Positions 8,815-17,004 of a stretch of 64,000 bases of DNA are shown here, one piece after another. Source of the stretch: Streptomyces filamentosus (GTDB lineage Bacteria; Actinomycetota; Actinomycetes; Streptomycetales; Streptomycetaceae); the NCBI RefSeq assembly GCF_014654895.1, contig NZ_BNBE01000001.1, positions 3,928,501-3,992,500 of the forward strand. The letters are read 5' to 3'. The notes beneath the pieces were generated by a model. The model was not told the origin of the DNA and made no database searches. It worked only from the letters and a program-made list of their open reading frames with translations. Position 1 is the first letter of the stretch; the number at the start of each line of letters is the position of its first letter. Both the position numbers and the translations under genes were made by a program.

Positions 8815-8855
8815 AGGCGGACCTCACTTCCCGGCAGGGAAGAGGGTCCGCCTTT
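8815..8855 (+). terminator. Hairpin between rpmA and obgE
   Basis: AGGCGGACC (8815-8823) pairs perfectly with GGTCCGCCT (8845-8853), with an inner TTCCC/GGGAA stem and a TTT right after. It could end the rplU-rpmA transcript or partly attenuate read-through into obgE. Confidence 0.7.
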
Positions 8856-8910
8856 CGCGTGTTACTAGATAGACATTCCGTACCAAGCTGACTGCTGGAG
8901 GCACAGAACC

Positions 8911-10350
8911 ATGACCACCTTCGTGGACCGCGTCGAGCTGCACGTCGCCGCGGGTAACGGAGGCCACGGCTGCGCCTCCGTCCATCGCGAGAAGTTCAAG
9001 CCGCTCGGCGGCCCCGACGGCGGCAACGGCGGCCGCGGCGGTGACGTGATCCTGGTCGTCGACCAGTCCGTCACCACGCTCCTGGAGTACCACCACTCGC
9101 CGCACCGCAAGGCCACCAACGGCAAGCCCGGCGAGGGCGGCAACCGCGCGGGCAAGGACGGCCAGGACCTCGTCCTGTACGTGCCCGACGGCACCGTCGT
9201 CCTCGACAAGAAGGGCAACGTCCTCGCGGACCTCGTCGGCCACGGCACGACGTACGTCGCCGCCGAGGGCGGCCGCGGCGGCCTCGGCAACGCCGCGCTC
9301 TCCTCCGCCCGCCGCAAGGCCCCCGGCTTCGCGCTGCTCGGCGTGCCCGGCGACCTCCAGGACATCGTCCTGGAGCTGAAGACCGTCGCCGACGTGGCGC
9401 TCGTCGGCTACCCCAGCGCCGGCAAGTCCTCGCTGATCTCCGTCCTCTCGGCCGCCAAGCCGAAGATCGCGGACTACCCCTTCACGACCCTGGTCCCGAA
9501 CCTCGGCGTGGTGACGGCCGGCTCGACCGTCTACACGATCGCCGACGTCCCCGGCCTCATCCCCGGCGCCAGCCAGGGCCGCGGCCTCGGCCTGGAGTTC
9601 CTGCGCCACGTCGAGCGCTGCTCGGTCCTCGTCCACGTCCTGGACACGGCCACCCTGGAGTCCGACCGCGACCCGGTGTCCGACCTCGACATCATCGAGG
9701 AGGAGCTGAAGCAGTACGGCGGTCTTGAGGACCGTCCGCGCATCGTCGTCCTCAACAAGATCGACATCCCGGACGGCCAGGACCTCGCGGACATGATCCG
9801 CCCGGACCTGGAGGAGCGCGGCTACCGCGTCTTCGAGGTCTCCGCGGTCGCCCGCACCGGCCTGAAGGAGCTCTCCTTCGCCCTCGCCGAGATCGTCGGC
9901 GAGGCCCGCGCCGCGAAGCCCGTGGAGGAGGCGACCCGCATCGTCATCCGCCCGAAGGCCGTCGACGACGCCGGCTTCACCGTCGTCTACGACGAGCACG
10001 AGGACGTGTACCGCGTGCGCGGCGAGAAGCCGGAGCGCTGGGTCCGCCAGACCGACTTCAACAACGACGAGGCCGTCGGCTACCTCGCCGACCGCCTCAA
10101 CCGCCTCGGCGTCGAGGACGCGCTCCTGAAGGCCGGCGCCCACGCCGGCGACGGCGTCGCCATCGGCTCCGAGGAGAACGCGGTCGTCTTCGACTGGGAG
10201 CCCTCCCTCATCGCCGGCGCCGAGATGCTCGGCCGCCGAGGCGAGGACCACCGTCTCGAGGCCCCGCGTCCGGCGGCCCAGCGCCGCCGTGACCGTCAGG
10301 CGGAGCACGACGAGGCGGACCAGGAGTACGACGAGTTCAACCCGTTCTAG
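8911..10350 (+). CDS. obgE: GTPase ObgE/CgtA
   Basis: An essential ribosome-associated GTPase acting in 50S maturation, stress response and, in Streptomyces, onset of aerial growth. Residues 1-160 form the glycine-rich Obg fold (GGPDGGNGGRGGDV, GGRGGLGNAALSS). The G domain follows with P-loop GYPSAGKSS near 166-174, DVPGLI (G3) and NKID (G4). Residues ~345-430 are the OCT domain with EKPERWVRQTDFNNDEAVGYLADRL. The ATG has TGGAGG 14-19 bases upstream. The last ~30 codons (basic-acidic tail ending EYDEFNPF) are duplicated downstream at 10457-10553. Length 479 is normal for the genus. Confidence 0.98.
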   Translation: MTTFVDRVELHVAAGNGGHGCASVHREKFKPLGGPDGGNGGRGGDVILVVDQSVTTLLEYHHSPHRKATNGKPGEGGNRAGKDGQDLVLYVPDGTVVLDKKGNVLADLVGHGTTYVAAEGGRGGLGNAALSSARRKAPGFALLGVPGDLQDIVLELKTVADVALVGYPSAGKSSLISVLSAAKPKIADYPFTTLVPNLGVVTAGSTVYTIADVPGLIPGASQGRGLGLEFLRHVERCSVLVHVLDTATLESDRDPVSDLDIIEEELKQYGGLEDRPRIVVLNKIDIPDGQDLADMIRPDLEERGYRVFEVSAVARTGLKELSFALAEIVGEARAAKPVEEATRIVIRPKAVDDAGFTVVYDEHEDVYRVRGEKPERWVRQTDFNNDEAVGYLADRLNRLGVEDALLKAGAHAGDGVAIGSEENAVVFDWEPSLIAGAEMLGRRGEDHRLEAPRPAAQRRRDRQAEHDEADQEYDEFNPF

Positions 10351-10404
10351 CGGGTCGGTCGCCCGGTCGGCGGACGGAGTCCGGCGCAGTCGCCCGCTGC
10401 CTGT

Positions 10405-10422
10405 GAGGCCCCCCGGGGCCTC
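10405..10422 (+). terminator. Short hairpin after obgE
   Basis: GAGGCCCC (10405-10412) pairs with GGGGCCTC (10415-10422), about 55 bases past the obgE stop. It is a plausible intrinsic terminator for obgE, without a T-run. Confidence 0.5.
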
Positions 10423-10456
10423 GCGGTGCGAGGGGGCGGCGTGGGGATCTGCCCAC

Positions 10457-10553
10457 CGCCTCGAGGCCCCGCGTCCGGCGGCCCAGCGCCGCCGTGACCG
10501 TCAGGCGGGGCACGACGGGGCGGACCGGGAGTACGACGGGTTCAACCCGTTCC
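10457..10553 (+). pseudogene. Duplicated remnant of the obgE 3' end
   Basis: This stretch repeats about 95 bases of the end of obgE (10253-10349) with only a handful of changes. Read in the same frame it gives RLEAPRPAAQRRRDRQAGHDGADREYDGFNPF, against RLEAPRPAAQRRRDRQAEHDEADQEYDEFNPF in obgE. The TAG stop of obgE is replaced by CCAGGACGGG, and a further GACGGGTTCA-type unit follows. There is no start or ribosome-binding site, so it is not a gene. Confidence 0.85.
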
Positions 10554-10595
10554 AGGACGGGTTCACCCCGTTCCGGCGGGAGCTCGCGAGGTGTT

Positions 10596-10632
10596 CGGAA
10601 CCCCCGGTGGCCATGGGCCGCCGGGGGTTCCG
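10596..10632. terminator. Bidirectional terminator hairpin between obgE and the PIG-L gene
   Basis: A 17-bp stem with one G-T pair (10596-10612 with 10616-10632) and a 3-base loop lies between two convergent genes, 29 bases past the stop of the minus-strand deacetylase gene. Confidence 0.8.
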
Positions 10633-10661
10633 GCGTGTTCGGGGCCGGGACCGGAGGCCGG

Positions 10662-12791
10662 TCAGGCGGGGGTCTCCGGGCGGAGGGGGGTGAGGGTGGG
10701 GGTGGCGGTGAGGGGGAGGGTGACGGCCACGGGGGTGCCGGTGGGGGAGAGGAGGAGGGCGGGGGCGCCCGCGGTGCCGGCGGGGGAGGGGGCGGCGGCC
10801 GGGGCGGTGCGGGCGCCGGTGAGGTCGTACGCCGGCGGCCGGGCCGTGCCGGCGGGGACGAGGAGGACGCCGCCGCCGTCGGCCGGGGCGACGGCGACCC
10901 GCCCGTACCCCGGTATCGAGGGCCGTCCGAGCGTCGTCCAGCGCCGTCCGCGCCCGGGGTCCAGCCGGGCGACGACGACGGTGTCGCTCGCGGCGCGCCG
11001 GTAGGCGAGGAGGACCGCCCCGTCGGCGGCGGTGACCGCGTCGGGGACGTCCCCGACGCGGTCGGCGGGCGGCCGCGCGCCCGGGTGGACCGCGCCGCCG
11101 GGCGTCCGCTGCGCCCAGTGCTCCACCCGCCGGGCGGACGAGGCGAACAGGTGGACGAGCCCGCGTCCGTCGACCGTGGCGGCGAGCCCCTCCTGGACGC
11201 CGCCGCCCGGCAGCGTCCGCCACGGCGACCAGGCGCCGTCGGTGCCGAGGACCCGCGTGCCGACGCCCTTGTCGCCGTTGCGCACGAAGACGTGGACGCG
11301 CCCGTCGCCGCCGGTCACGGCGACCGGCGGTCCGGTCAGCCGGGTGCGGCGCGGCTCCGTCTCCGGGTTGCCGAGCCCGAGCCACTCCCGTTCGAACGCC
11401 CCGCCCGGCGTCCGCTGCCGCAGCAGCACCACTTCCCGCACGTCGCGCCGCGGGTCCCCCTCCAGCGAGGAGAAGCGCAGGCCGAGGACGAGGTGCCGCC
11501 CGTCGGGGGCCCGGACCACGGAGAGGGACGGGGCGAGCGGCTCGCCGCCGAGGTCCTCCGGCGGCTCGAACGCGCCCCCCGGCCCGGGCCGCCAGCGGGC
11601 GAGCCGGGTGCCCAGCACCCCGTACACCACCGGCCGCCCGTCCGGCCCGGCGAGCGCCCGCGGTCCCGCCCCGGGGTGGCGCCGGTGGGTGGAGCGGACC
11701 CAGCCCTTCTTCGAGGCGAGCACGGCCGCCCCGCCGAGGGCGTAGTCGCCGCAGCCGGACGGGTTGCCGCACCGCCACCCCGGGTCGCCCCCGTACGCGT
11801 CGAGGTGGTGCGCCTTGAGCGCGACCGTCGCGGGCGGCAGGTTGTACGGCCAGCGCTGGTTGTAGTAGCCGCGGTACGCCTCCGCCTGCACGGCCGGCGC
11901 CCGGCCTCCGTGTCCGGCCCAGCGGGCGAGCGCCGCCCAGGCGAAGAGCCCGGCGGCGGTGTGGTCGGGGTGGTCGGAGTAGCCGTCCTGGTCGCTGCCG
12001 CGCGGATGGTCCCGGTCGTGCGCCTGCGCGTCCGGGTCGGGGTCGAGGGTGCGGACGAGGGCCGGCCGGACCCGGCCGAGGAGGAACACGAGCGCGTCGA
12101 GGAGGTCCCGGCGGGTGTACGGGAAGCTCCGCCGGACCGGCGACTCGGGGGCGGGCCGGGTGGGCAGCGTGACCCCCGGGCTGTCCCACAATCGGGTGAG
12201 ATTCACGGCGCTCGTGCCGTTCCTGGCGTGCATGCGCAGATCGAGGAAGATCAGCTCCGCGCTCCGCCCCTCGTGGACGAGCCGGTTCGCCTCCGCGAGG
12301 CGCCCGCCGGGGAGGGCGAGGGCGGTCCGTTCCCAGGGGGTGAAGAGCGGTGCGCCGAGCATCCGCGCGTACGCCTGCCGCAGCCCCTGCTGGCGGGCGG
12401 AGACGTACGCCGGGACGTCGGGCGCGGGCGGTGGCGAACCGGGTGCCGCGTTCCGTCCGAAGGAGCCGCCGTCGGTGACGTACACCGAGGTCACGGGTAT
12501 GCCGGCGGTCAGGTCGCGGACGAGGTCGGGGTTCATGAAGAAGAGGTCGTCGTCCGGGTGGGCGACGATCTGGAGGACGGCGGGGCGCCCGGCCGGGGCG
12601 AAGCCGGCGCCCTGGGCGTACCGGGTGTCGGAGAGCCGCCGCACGGGCACCGGGGCGGCGGCCGGGGCGGGGTGGCCGGACGGCCCTCCGGTGCAGCCGC
12701 CGGCGGCCCCCGCGAGGGCGACGGCGGCGGCGGAGACGAGCAGTCCGCGCCGGGAGGGCGCGATGGCGTCGAAAGTGGTCCAGCGTCCCAT
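10662..12791 (-). CDS. PIG-L/LmbE-family deacetylase lipoprotein with C-terminal beta-propeller-like repeats
   Basis: The 709-residue protein starts with a signal region SRRGLLVSAAAVALAGAAGGC (Tat-like double Arg; Cys33 as possible lipobox cysteine), so it probably acts outside the membrane. Residues 72-82 carry the PIG-L zinc motif IVAHPDDD; the family removes N-acetyl groups from GlcNAc-containing substrates. After about residue 380 there are repeated units with HVFVRNGDKGVGTRVLG and SPWRTLPGG, typical of tectonin/PLL-type sugar-binding propellers. This pairing suggests binding to and deacetylating a surface glycan. It is convergent with obgE and divergent from the polymer genes at 12986. 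The substrate is inferred only. Confidence 0.85.
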   Translation of the reverse strand: MGRWTTFDAIAPSRRGLLVSAAAVALAGAAGGCTGGPSGHPAPAAAPVPVRRLSDTRYAQGAGFAPAGRPAVLQIVAHPDDDLFFMNPDLVRDLTAGIPVTSVYVTDGGSFGRNAAPGSPPPAPDVPAYVSARQQGLRQAYARMLGAPLFTPWERTALALPGGRLAEANRLVHEGRSAELIFLDLRMHARNGTSAVNLTRLWDSPGVTLPTRPAPESPVRRSFPYTRRDLLDALVFLLGRVRPALVRTLDPDPDAQAHDRDHPRGSDQDGYSDHPDHTAAGLFAWAALARWAGHGGRAPAVQAEAYRGYYNQRWPYNLPPATVALKAHHLDAYGGDPGWRCGNPSGCGDYALGGAAVLASKKGWVRSTHRRHPGAGPRALAGPDGRPVVYGVLGTRLARWRPGPGGAFEPPEDLGGEPLAPSLSVVRAPDGRHLVLGLRFSSLEGDPRRDVREVVLLRQRTPGGAFEREWLGLGNPETEPRRTRLTGPPVAVTGGDGRVHVFVRNGDKGVGTRVLGTDGAWSPWRTLPGGGVQEGLAATVDGRGLVHLFASSARRVEHWAQRTPGGAVHPGARPPADRVGDVPDAVTAADGAVLLAYRRAASDTVVVARLDPGRGRRWTTLGRPSIPGYGRVAVAPADGGGVLLVPAGTARPPAYDLTGARTAPAAAPSPAGTAGAPALLLSPTGTPVAVTLPLTATPTLTPLRPETPA

Positions 12792-12985
12792 GACCCCCGT
12801 GTCCTTCCTTTTCCTCCCAAGGGGATTGCCGAGGTGAGAGGGGGAAAACGGTCACGCGGGTTTCATCCGCAGGAGTGAGGGTCGTCACCCGTCGGACGCT
12901 TCGACACCGATTTGCCTTCGTTTTGGGCCCTTGCCACTATGTGGCACCGACTGTCAGCCCCCCCAGAACGGAAGCCGGGATTGTC

Positions 12986-14050
12986 GTGAGTGACGCCTTG
13001 CTGCCCTACGCGGTGGGTGCCGCGAAACGAGCCCGGCGGGTGGCGGTGAGGATGCGCCGTCGGGTCGAACGGCTGCACACCGCACCGGCGTTCGGCGGAG
13101 GGATCCCGCCCCGGCCCGCGCTCCGTCCGCTGCACCTCTCCGTCCTCGGCGGACGCACCCTCAACGTCGCCGTGTTCGCGCCCCCTTCGGCCGAGGTCGC
13201 CGCCGCCCGGCTCGAACTCGCCCGTGGCGGACGGACCTTCCGGCTTCCGCTGGAGCTCGAACCGCAGCCGGACGGCACCCTCCTCCTCACCGCGACCACC
13301 GCGCTCCGCTTCGCCGGGACCGCCGGAGCCGCCGAAACCGCCGGAGCCACCGAAACCGCCGGATCCACCGAAACCGCCGGATCCACCGCCGGCGCGGGCC
13401 CCGGCCTCGGGCTCTCTGCCGGGCTGTGGCGCGTCGCCACCGTCCTCACCGCCCCCGGCGGACAGGAGACGCGGACCGGCGTCGCCGCCGTCGCCCTCCC
13501 CGCCGGCGACGGGCCCGTCGCCCCCGTCTCGCCCGACCCGGTCGGCGGCGCCCACTTCCGGCTGATGCGCTCGGTCGACGGCTTCGCCGTCCTCAAGGTC
13601 CGCGCCCCCGCCCACCAGGCCGAACTCGACACCTTCGCCCTCCGCTGGGACCGGATCACGGTACGCGGCCGGGTCGTCGCCCGGCAGGCCCCGACCGCCG
13701 CGTACACCGCCCAGGCGGTCCGGCGCGGCAGCGGCGCCACCGTCCGGGCCCCGCTGGAGTGGGACGGCGACGCCTTCGCCTTCGACCTGCCGCTGGCTGG
13801 CATGGTCTCCGGCCGCAAGGCGTCCCGCTGGGACATCCAGCTCCAGCAGGGACGCACCGGCCTCAAGATCGGCCGCCGGCTCACCGACCTGCGCCGGCGC
13901 GACCAGGTGATCCGCACCTCGTTCCGGATCATCGCCCTGGAAGACGGCTCGCTCCTGCGGGTGCACGCCTACATCACCTCGGCCGGGGCGCTCGCCGTCT
14001 CCTGCGTCGGGCTCGAAGACGCCCCCGGCGGCGCGGAGGAACGCGTATGA
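12986..14050 (+). CDS. Conserved beta-rich protein of unknown function, coupled to the GT-Stealth fusion
   Basis: The GTG at 12986 follows GGAAG by about 10 bases and gives VSDALLPYAVGAAKRARR (354 residues). No enzyme motif is visible. The second half (AVLKVRAPAHQAELDTFALRWDRITVRGRV ... SRWDIQLQ) resembles the C-terminal beta region of the glycosyltransferase at 1-1979, so it may be a detached accessory domain of such transferases. Residues ~115-135 hold a TETAGS repeat. Its TGA overlaps the ATG of the next gene (ATGA, 14047-14050), implying translational coupling and joint function. Confidence 0.75.
   Translation: MSDALLPYAVGAAKRARRVAVRMRRRVERLHTAPAFGGGIPPRPALRPLHLSVLGGRTLNVAVFAPPSAEVAAARLELARGGRTFRLPLELEPQPDGTLLLTATTALRFAGTAGAAETAGATETAGSTETAGSTAGAGPGLGLSAGLWRVATVLTAPGGQETRTGVAAVALPAGDGPVAPVSPDPVGGAHFRLMRSVDGFAVLKVRAPAHQAELDTFALRWDRITVRGRVVARQAPTAAYTAQAVRRGSGATVRAPLEWDGDAFAFDLPLAGMVSGRKASRWDIQLQQGRTGLKIGRRLTDLRRRDQVIRTSFRIIALEDGSLLRVHAYITSAGALAVSCVGLEDAPGGAEERV
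13315..13392 (+). repeat. 18-bp in-frame tandem repeat
   Basis: About four copies of an 18-base unit (CCGAAACCGCCGGATCCA type) encode TETAGS hexapeptides inside the beta-domain protein. It probably forms a flexible linker, and unit number could vary without frameshift. Confidence 0.75.
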
Positions 14051-16866
14051 AGATCACCATCCTGCTCACCTGGGGCGACGCCATGGGCGGCACGGAGATG
14101 GCCGCCTACACCCAGGCCCTCCAGCTGACGCCACGTCACGAGGTCGAGATCCTCAGCGTGTTCAGGACGGAGAGCGAGCCCTTCCTGCCCGAGGCGAAGG
14201 ACGTGGCCGTCCGCTACCTGGTGGACCGCACCGGTCGTTCGCCGCGCCCCGTGCGCCCCTCCGCGCTCACCGCCGCCGAGTGCGAGACCCTCGCCGGACT
14301 GCCCAGCGAACTGATCGCCCCCGCCTGGGAGCCCACCTTCGACCGGCTCTCCGACATCGAGATGACCGCCGCCCTCTCCGGCCTCGACGCGGACGTCCTG
14401 GTGACCACCACCCCGGCCCTGATGGCCGCCGCGGTCGCGCTCGCCCCCGCCCGGGTCGCCGTCGTCCACCAGGAGCACCGGGTCTCCCAGCTGCGCGGCG
14501 CCACCGGCGAACCGCTCCTCACCCACGCCCCCCGGCTCGACGCCCTCGTCTCCCTCACCGAGCTGACCACCGAGTGGTTCGCCGAGTCGCTCGGCGCCGC
14601 CGCCCCGCGCCTCGCCACCATCCCCAACGCCATGCCCGAGGGATACCGGCCCCGCTCCGACCTCGGCTCCAAGACCGTCGTGGTGGCCGGCCGGCTGGTC
14701 CCGGAGAAGCAACTCGACCACGCGATCCAGGCGTTCGCCGAGGTCGCGGACGAACACCCGGGCTGGCGGCTGAGGATCTTCGGCGACGGACCCCAACTCG
14801 CCGCCCTGCGCAGGCTCGTGGAGGGACTCGGCGTGCACGACCGGGTCGAACTCGTCGGCCGCAGCCGCCGGATGGCCGAGGAGTGGGCCACCGCCGCGAT
14901 CTGCCTGATGCCCTCGCGCGTCGAGTCCTTCGGCCTGGTGATGCTGGAGGCGTTCACCGCGGGCGTCCCGGTCGTCGCGTACGACACCCTCACCGGCCCC
15001 TCCCAGATCGTCCGCCACGAGACGGACGGCCTGCTCGTGCCCGCCGACGACATCGCCTCGCTCGGCGCGGCCCTGTCCCGCCTGATGGGCGACGACGAGC
15101 TGCGCGCCGCCTACGGCGCGGCCGCCCGCGCCGGGGCCCGCGAGCGCTTCGCCCCGGACGTCGTCACCGCCCGCTGGGACGAGCTCTTCACCGCGCTGCG
15201 CGCCGAGGACCCGGCGGCCCGCGCCGCCGCCCGCGCCGACCGCGCCGCCCACCGGGTCGCCGCCGGCGGCAGCCGCAGCTTCGCCGTCTCCTCCCCGATC
15301 AGCCGCCTCTCGCCCTCCGCCGACGAGCAGAAGGCCCGCGAGGTCATCCTCCAGGCCAAGGACCCCAAGTCCCTGGTCCGTTCGGCCGGACGGCTCGCCG
15401 AGGTCCGCGACGACGTGCCGTCCTGGCGCATGGGCGAGATCAATCTGGAGCTCACCGCGCAGGCCCTGGAATGCCACGGCGTCCCCTTCGTCCTGCTCCA
15501 CGACCCCACGACCGTCGGCCACCGCCTCGCCGTCAAGGAGCCCGACCGGGAGCGCGCGCTGCACGCCCTCGGCACCGAGCTCCACGGCCGGCCCGTCTAC
15601 GCCGAGCTGGTCGCCCCCCGGACCGCCGCCCCCGGCGCCCGGCTCGCCGAGACCCTCGTCCACGCCCCCGAGGTCGCCGGGGTGCGGATCTTCAAGCCGC
15701 TGGTCAGCGACAGCCGGACCCTGCGGTACGGGCCGGTGTACGGCTGCGGCGTCGAGTTCTGGCCCGAGGAGGACGGCGACACCGGCTGGTACACCGCTCC
15801 CCGCGGCACCACCCTGGTCGGCCCCCGGCTGCCCTCCCTCGACGGGGACGCCCGGGTCTCCGTCGCCGGCCGGGACTACCCGACCCTGGAGGTCTTCACC
15901 AAGAAGCTCATGTGGAACGTCGACTTCCCCGTCGACGCCGTCTACACCTGGGTCGACGACACCGACCCGGTGTGGCGGGCCAAGCGCGACGCCGCCCGCC
16001 GCGAGCAGGGCCTGGCCACCGACGACGCCCAGTCCGGCGACGTCCGCTTCCGCAACCGCGACGAACTGCGCTACTCGCTGCGCTCCCTCGCCGCGCACGC
16101 CCCCTGGATCCGGCGGATCTTCCTCGTCACCGACGACCAGACGCCGTCCTGGCTGGACACCTCCCACCCGGACGTCCGGATCGTCAGCCACCGCGAGCTG
16201 TTCGCCGACCCCGACTGGCTGCCCTGCTTCAACTCGCACGCCATCGAGTCCCAGCTGCACCGCATCGACGGGCTGGCCGAGCACTTCCTCTACGTCAACG
16301 ACGACGTCTTCTTCGGCCGCCCCCTCGCTCCGAACAAGTTCTTCCTCTCCAACGGCAACTCGCTCTTCTTCCGCTCCCCGACCGCCGTCCCGCCCGGCGA
16401 GGTCACCGAGGAGACCGAGGGCTACTTCGTCGCCGCCAAGAACAACCAGGCCCTCCTGGAGGAGGCGTTCGGCCGGATCGCCACCCACGGCTTCCTGCAC
16501 ACCCCGCACCCGCTGCGCCGCAGCGTCCTCGCGGAGATCGCCGAACGCTGGCCGGAGGAGACCGCCAGGACCGCCGCCGCGCCGTTCCGCGGCCGCACCG
16601 ACCTGTCGATCACCTCCTCCCTCCACCACCACTACGGCTACCTGACGGGCCGGGCCGCCCCCGGCGGCATCTCCGCCGCGTACACCAACATCGGCGACCA
16701 CAAGCACCACGTGGCGCTCAGCCGGCTCCTCGCGGCCCGCCACCGGGACGTCATCTGCGTCGGCGAGTCCGCGGACGCGGAGGTCCCCCTGGACGAGCGG
16801 GACCGGGTGCTGCGCGCCTTCCTGGAGGCGTACTTCCCGGTGCGCTCGCCGTACGAGAAGGACTGA
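14047..16866 (+). CDS. Bifunctional GT4 glycosyltransferase-Stealth phosphotransferase fusion
   Basis: This 939-residue protein carries two enzymes. Residues 1-390 are a GT4 domain (ILLTWGDAMGGTEMAAYTQAL; donor site MPSRVESFGLVMLEAFTAGVP). Residues ~629-935 are a complete Stealth module: CR1 VDAVYTWVDDTDPVW, CR2 FRNRDELRYSLRSL ... VNDDVFFG, CR3 LHTPHPLRRSVL, CR4 FLEAYFPVRSPYE. Stealth proteins transfer hexose-1-phosphate from a UDP-sugar to a sugar hydroxyl, as in capsule polymers and GlcNAc-1-phosphotransferase. One polypeptide could therefore add both a sugar and a sugar-phosphate of a glycosyl-phosphate repeat. It overlaps the upstream gene by ATGA and is convergent with the second Stealth gene. 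Confidence 0.93.
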   Translation: MKITILLTWGDAMGGTEMAAYTQALQLTPRHEVEILSVFRTESEPFLPEAKDVAVRYLVDRTGRSPRPVRPSALTAAECETLAGLPSELIAPAWEPTFDRLSDIEMTAALSGLDADVLVTTTPALMAAAVALAPARVAVVHQEHRVSQLRGATGEPLLTHAPRLDALVSLTELTTEWFAESLGAAAPRLATIPNAMPEGYRPRSDLGSKTVVVAGRLVPEKQLDHAIQAFAEVADEHPGWRLRIFGDGPQLAALRRLVEGLGVHDRVELVGRSRRMAEEWATAAICLMPSRVESFGLVMLEAFTAGVPVVAYDTLTGPSQIVRHETDGLLVPADDIASLGAALSRLMGDDELRAAYGAAARAGARERFAPDVVTARWDELFTALRAEDPAARAAARADRAAHRVAAGGSRSFAVSSPISRLSPSADEQKAREVILQAKDPKSLVRSAGRLAEVRDDVPSWRMGEINLELTAQALECHGVPFVLLHDPTTVGHRLAVKEPDRERALHALGTELHGRPVYAELVAPRTAAPGARLAETLVHAPEVAGVRIFKPLVSDSRTLRYGPVYGCGVEFWPEEDGDTGWYTAPRGTTLVGPRLPSLDGDARVSVAGRDYPTLEVFTKKLMWNVDFPVDAVYTWVDDTDPVWRAKRDAARREQGLATDDAQSGDVRFRNRDELRYSLRSLAAHAPWIRRIFLVTDDQTPSWLDTSHPDVRIVSHRELFADPDWLPCFNSHAIESQLHRIDGLAEHFLYVNDDVFFGRPLAPNKFFLSNGNSLFFRSPTAVPPGEVTEETEGYFVAAKNNQALLEEAFGRIATHGFLHTPHPLRRSVLAEIAERWPEETARTAAAPFRGRTDLSITSSLHHHYGYLTGRAAPGGISAAYTNIGDHKHHVALSRLLAARHRDVICVGESADAEVPLDERDRVLRAFLEAYFPVRSPYEKD

Positions 16867-16951
16867 GGGCCCGCGGGCCAGGGAGGGCTCGCGCACCGAG
16901 GGCCCGCGCGCGTGAGGCCCCTGTGCGGGTGAGGGCCCCTGTGCACGTGAG

Positions 16952-16987
16952 GGAGGGGGCGTCCGGTGCCGTCCGGACGCCCCCTCC
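16952..16987. terminator. Bidirectional terminator between the two Stealth genes
   Basis: A perfect 15-bp stem (16952-16966 with 16973-16987) and a 6-base loop sit in the 138-base gap between convergent genes, so it can stop both transcripts. Confidence 0.85.
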
Positions 16988-17004
16988 CTCCTCCGTGCGC
17001 GCCG

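Larger units (their letters stand above)
10351..10661. other. 311-base convergent gap between obgE and the PIG-L gene
   Basis: The gap holds three things: a short GAGGCCCC/GGGGCCTC hairpin (10405-10422), a decayed copy of the obgE 3' end (10457-10553) extended by a short tandem motif (to ~10575), and a large bidirectional terminator hairpin (10596-10632). No credible gene fits. Confidence 0.7.
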
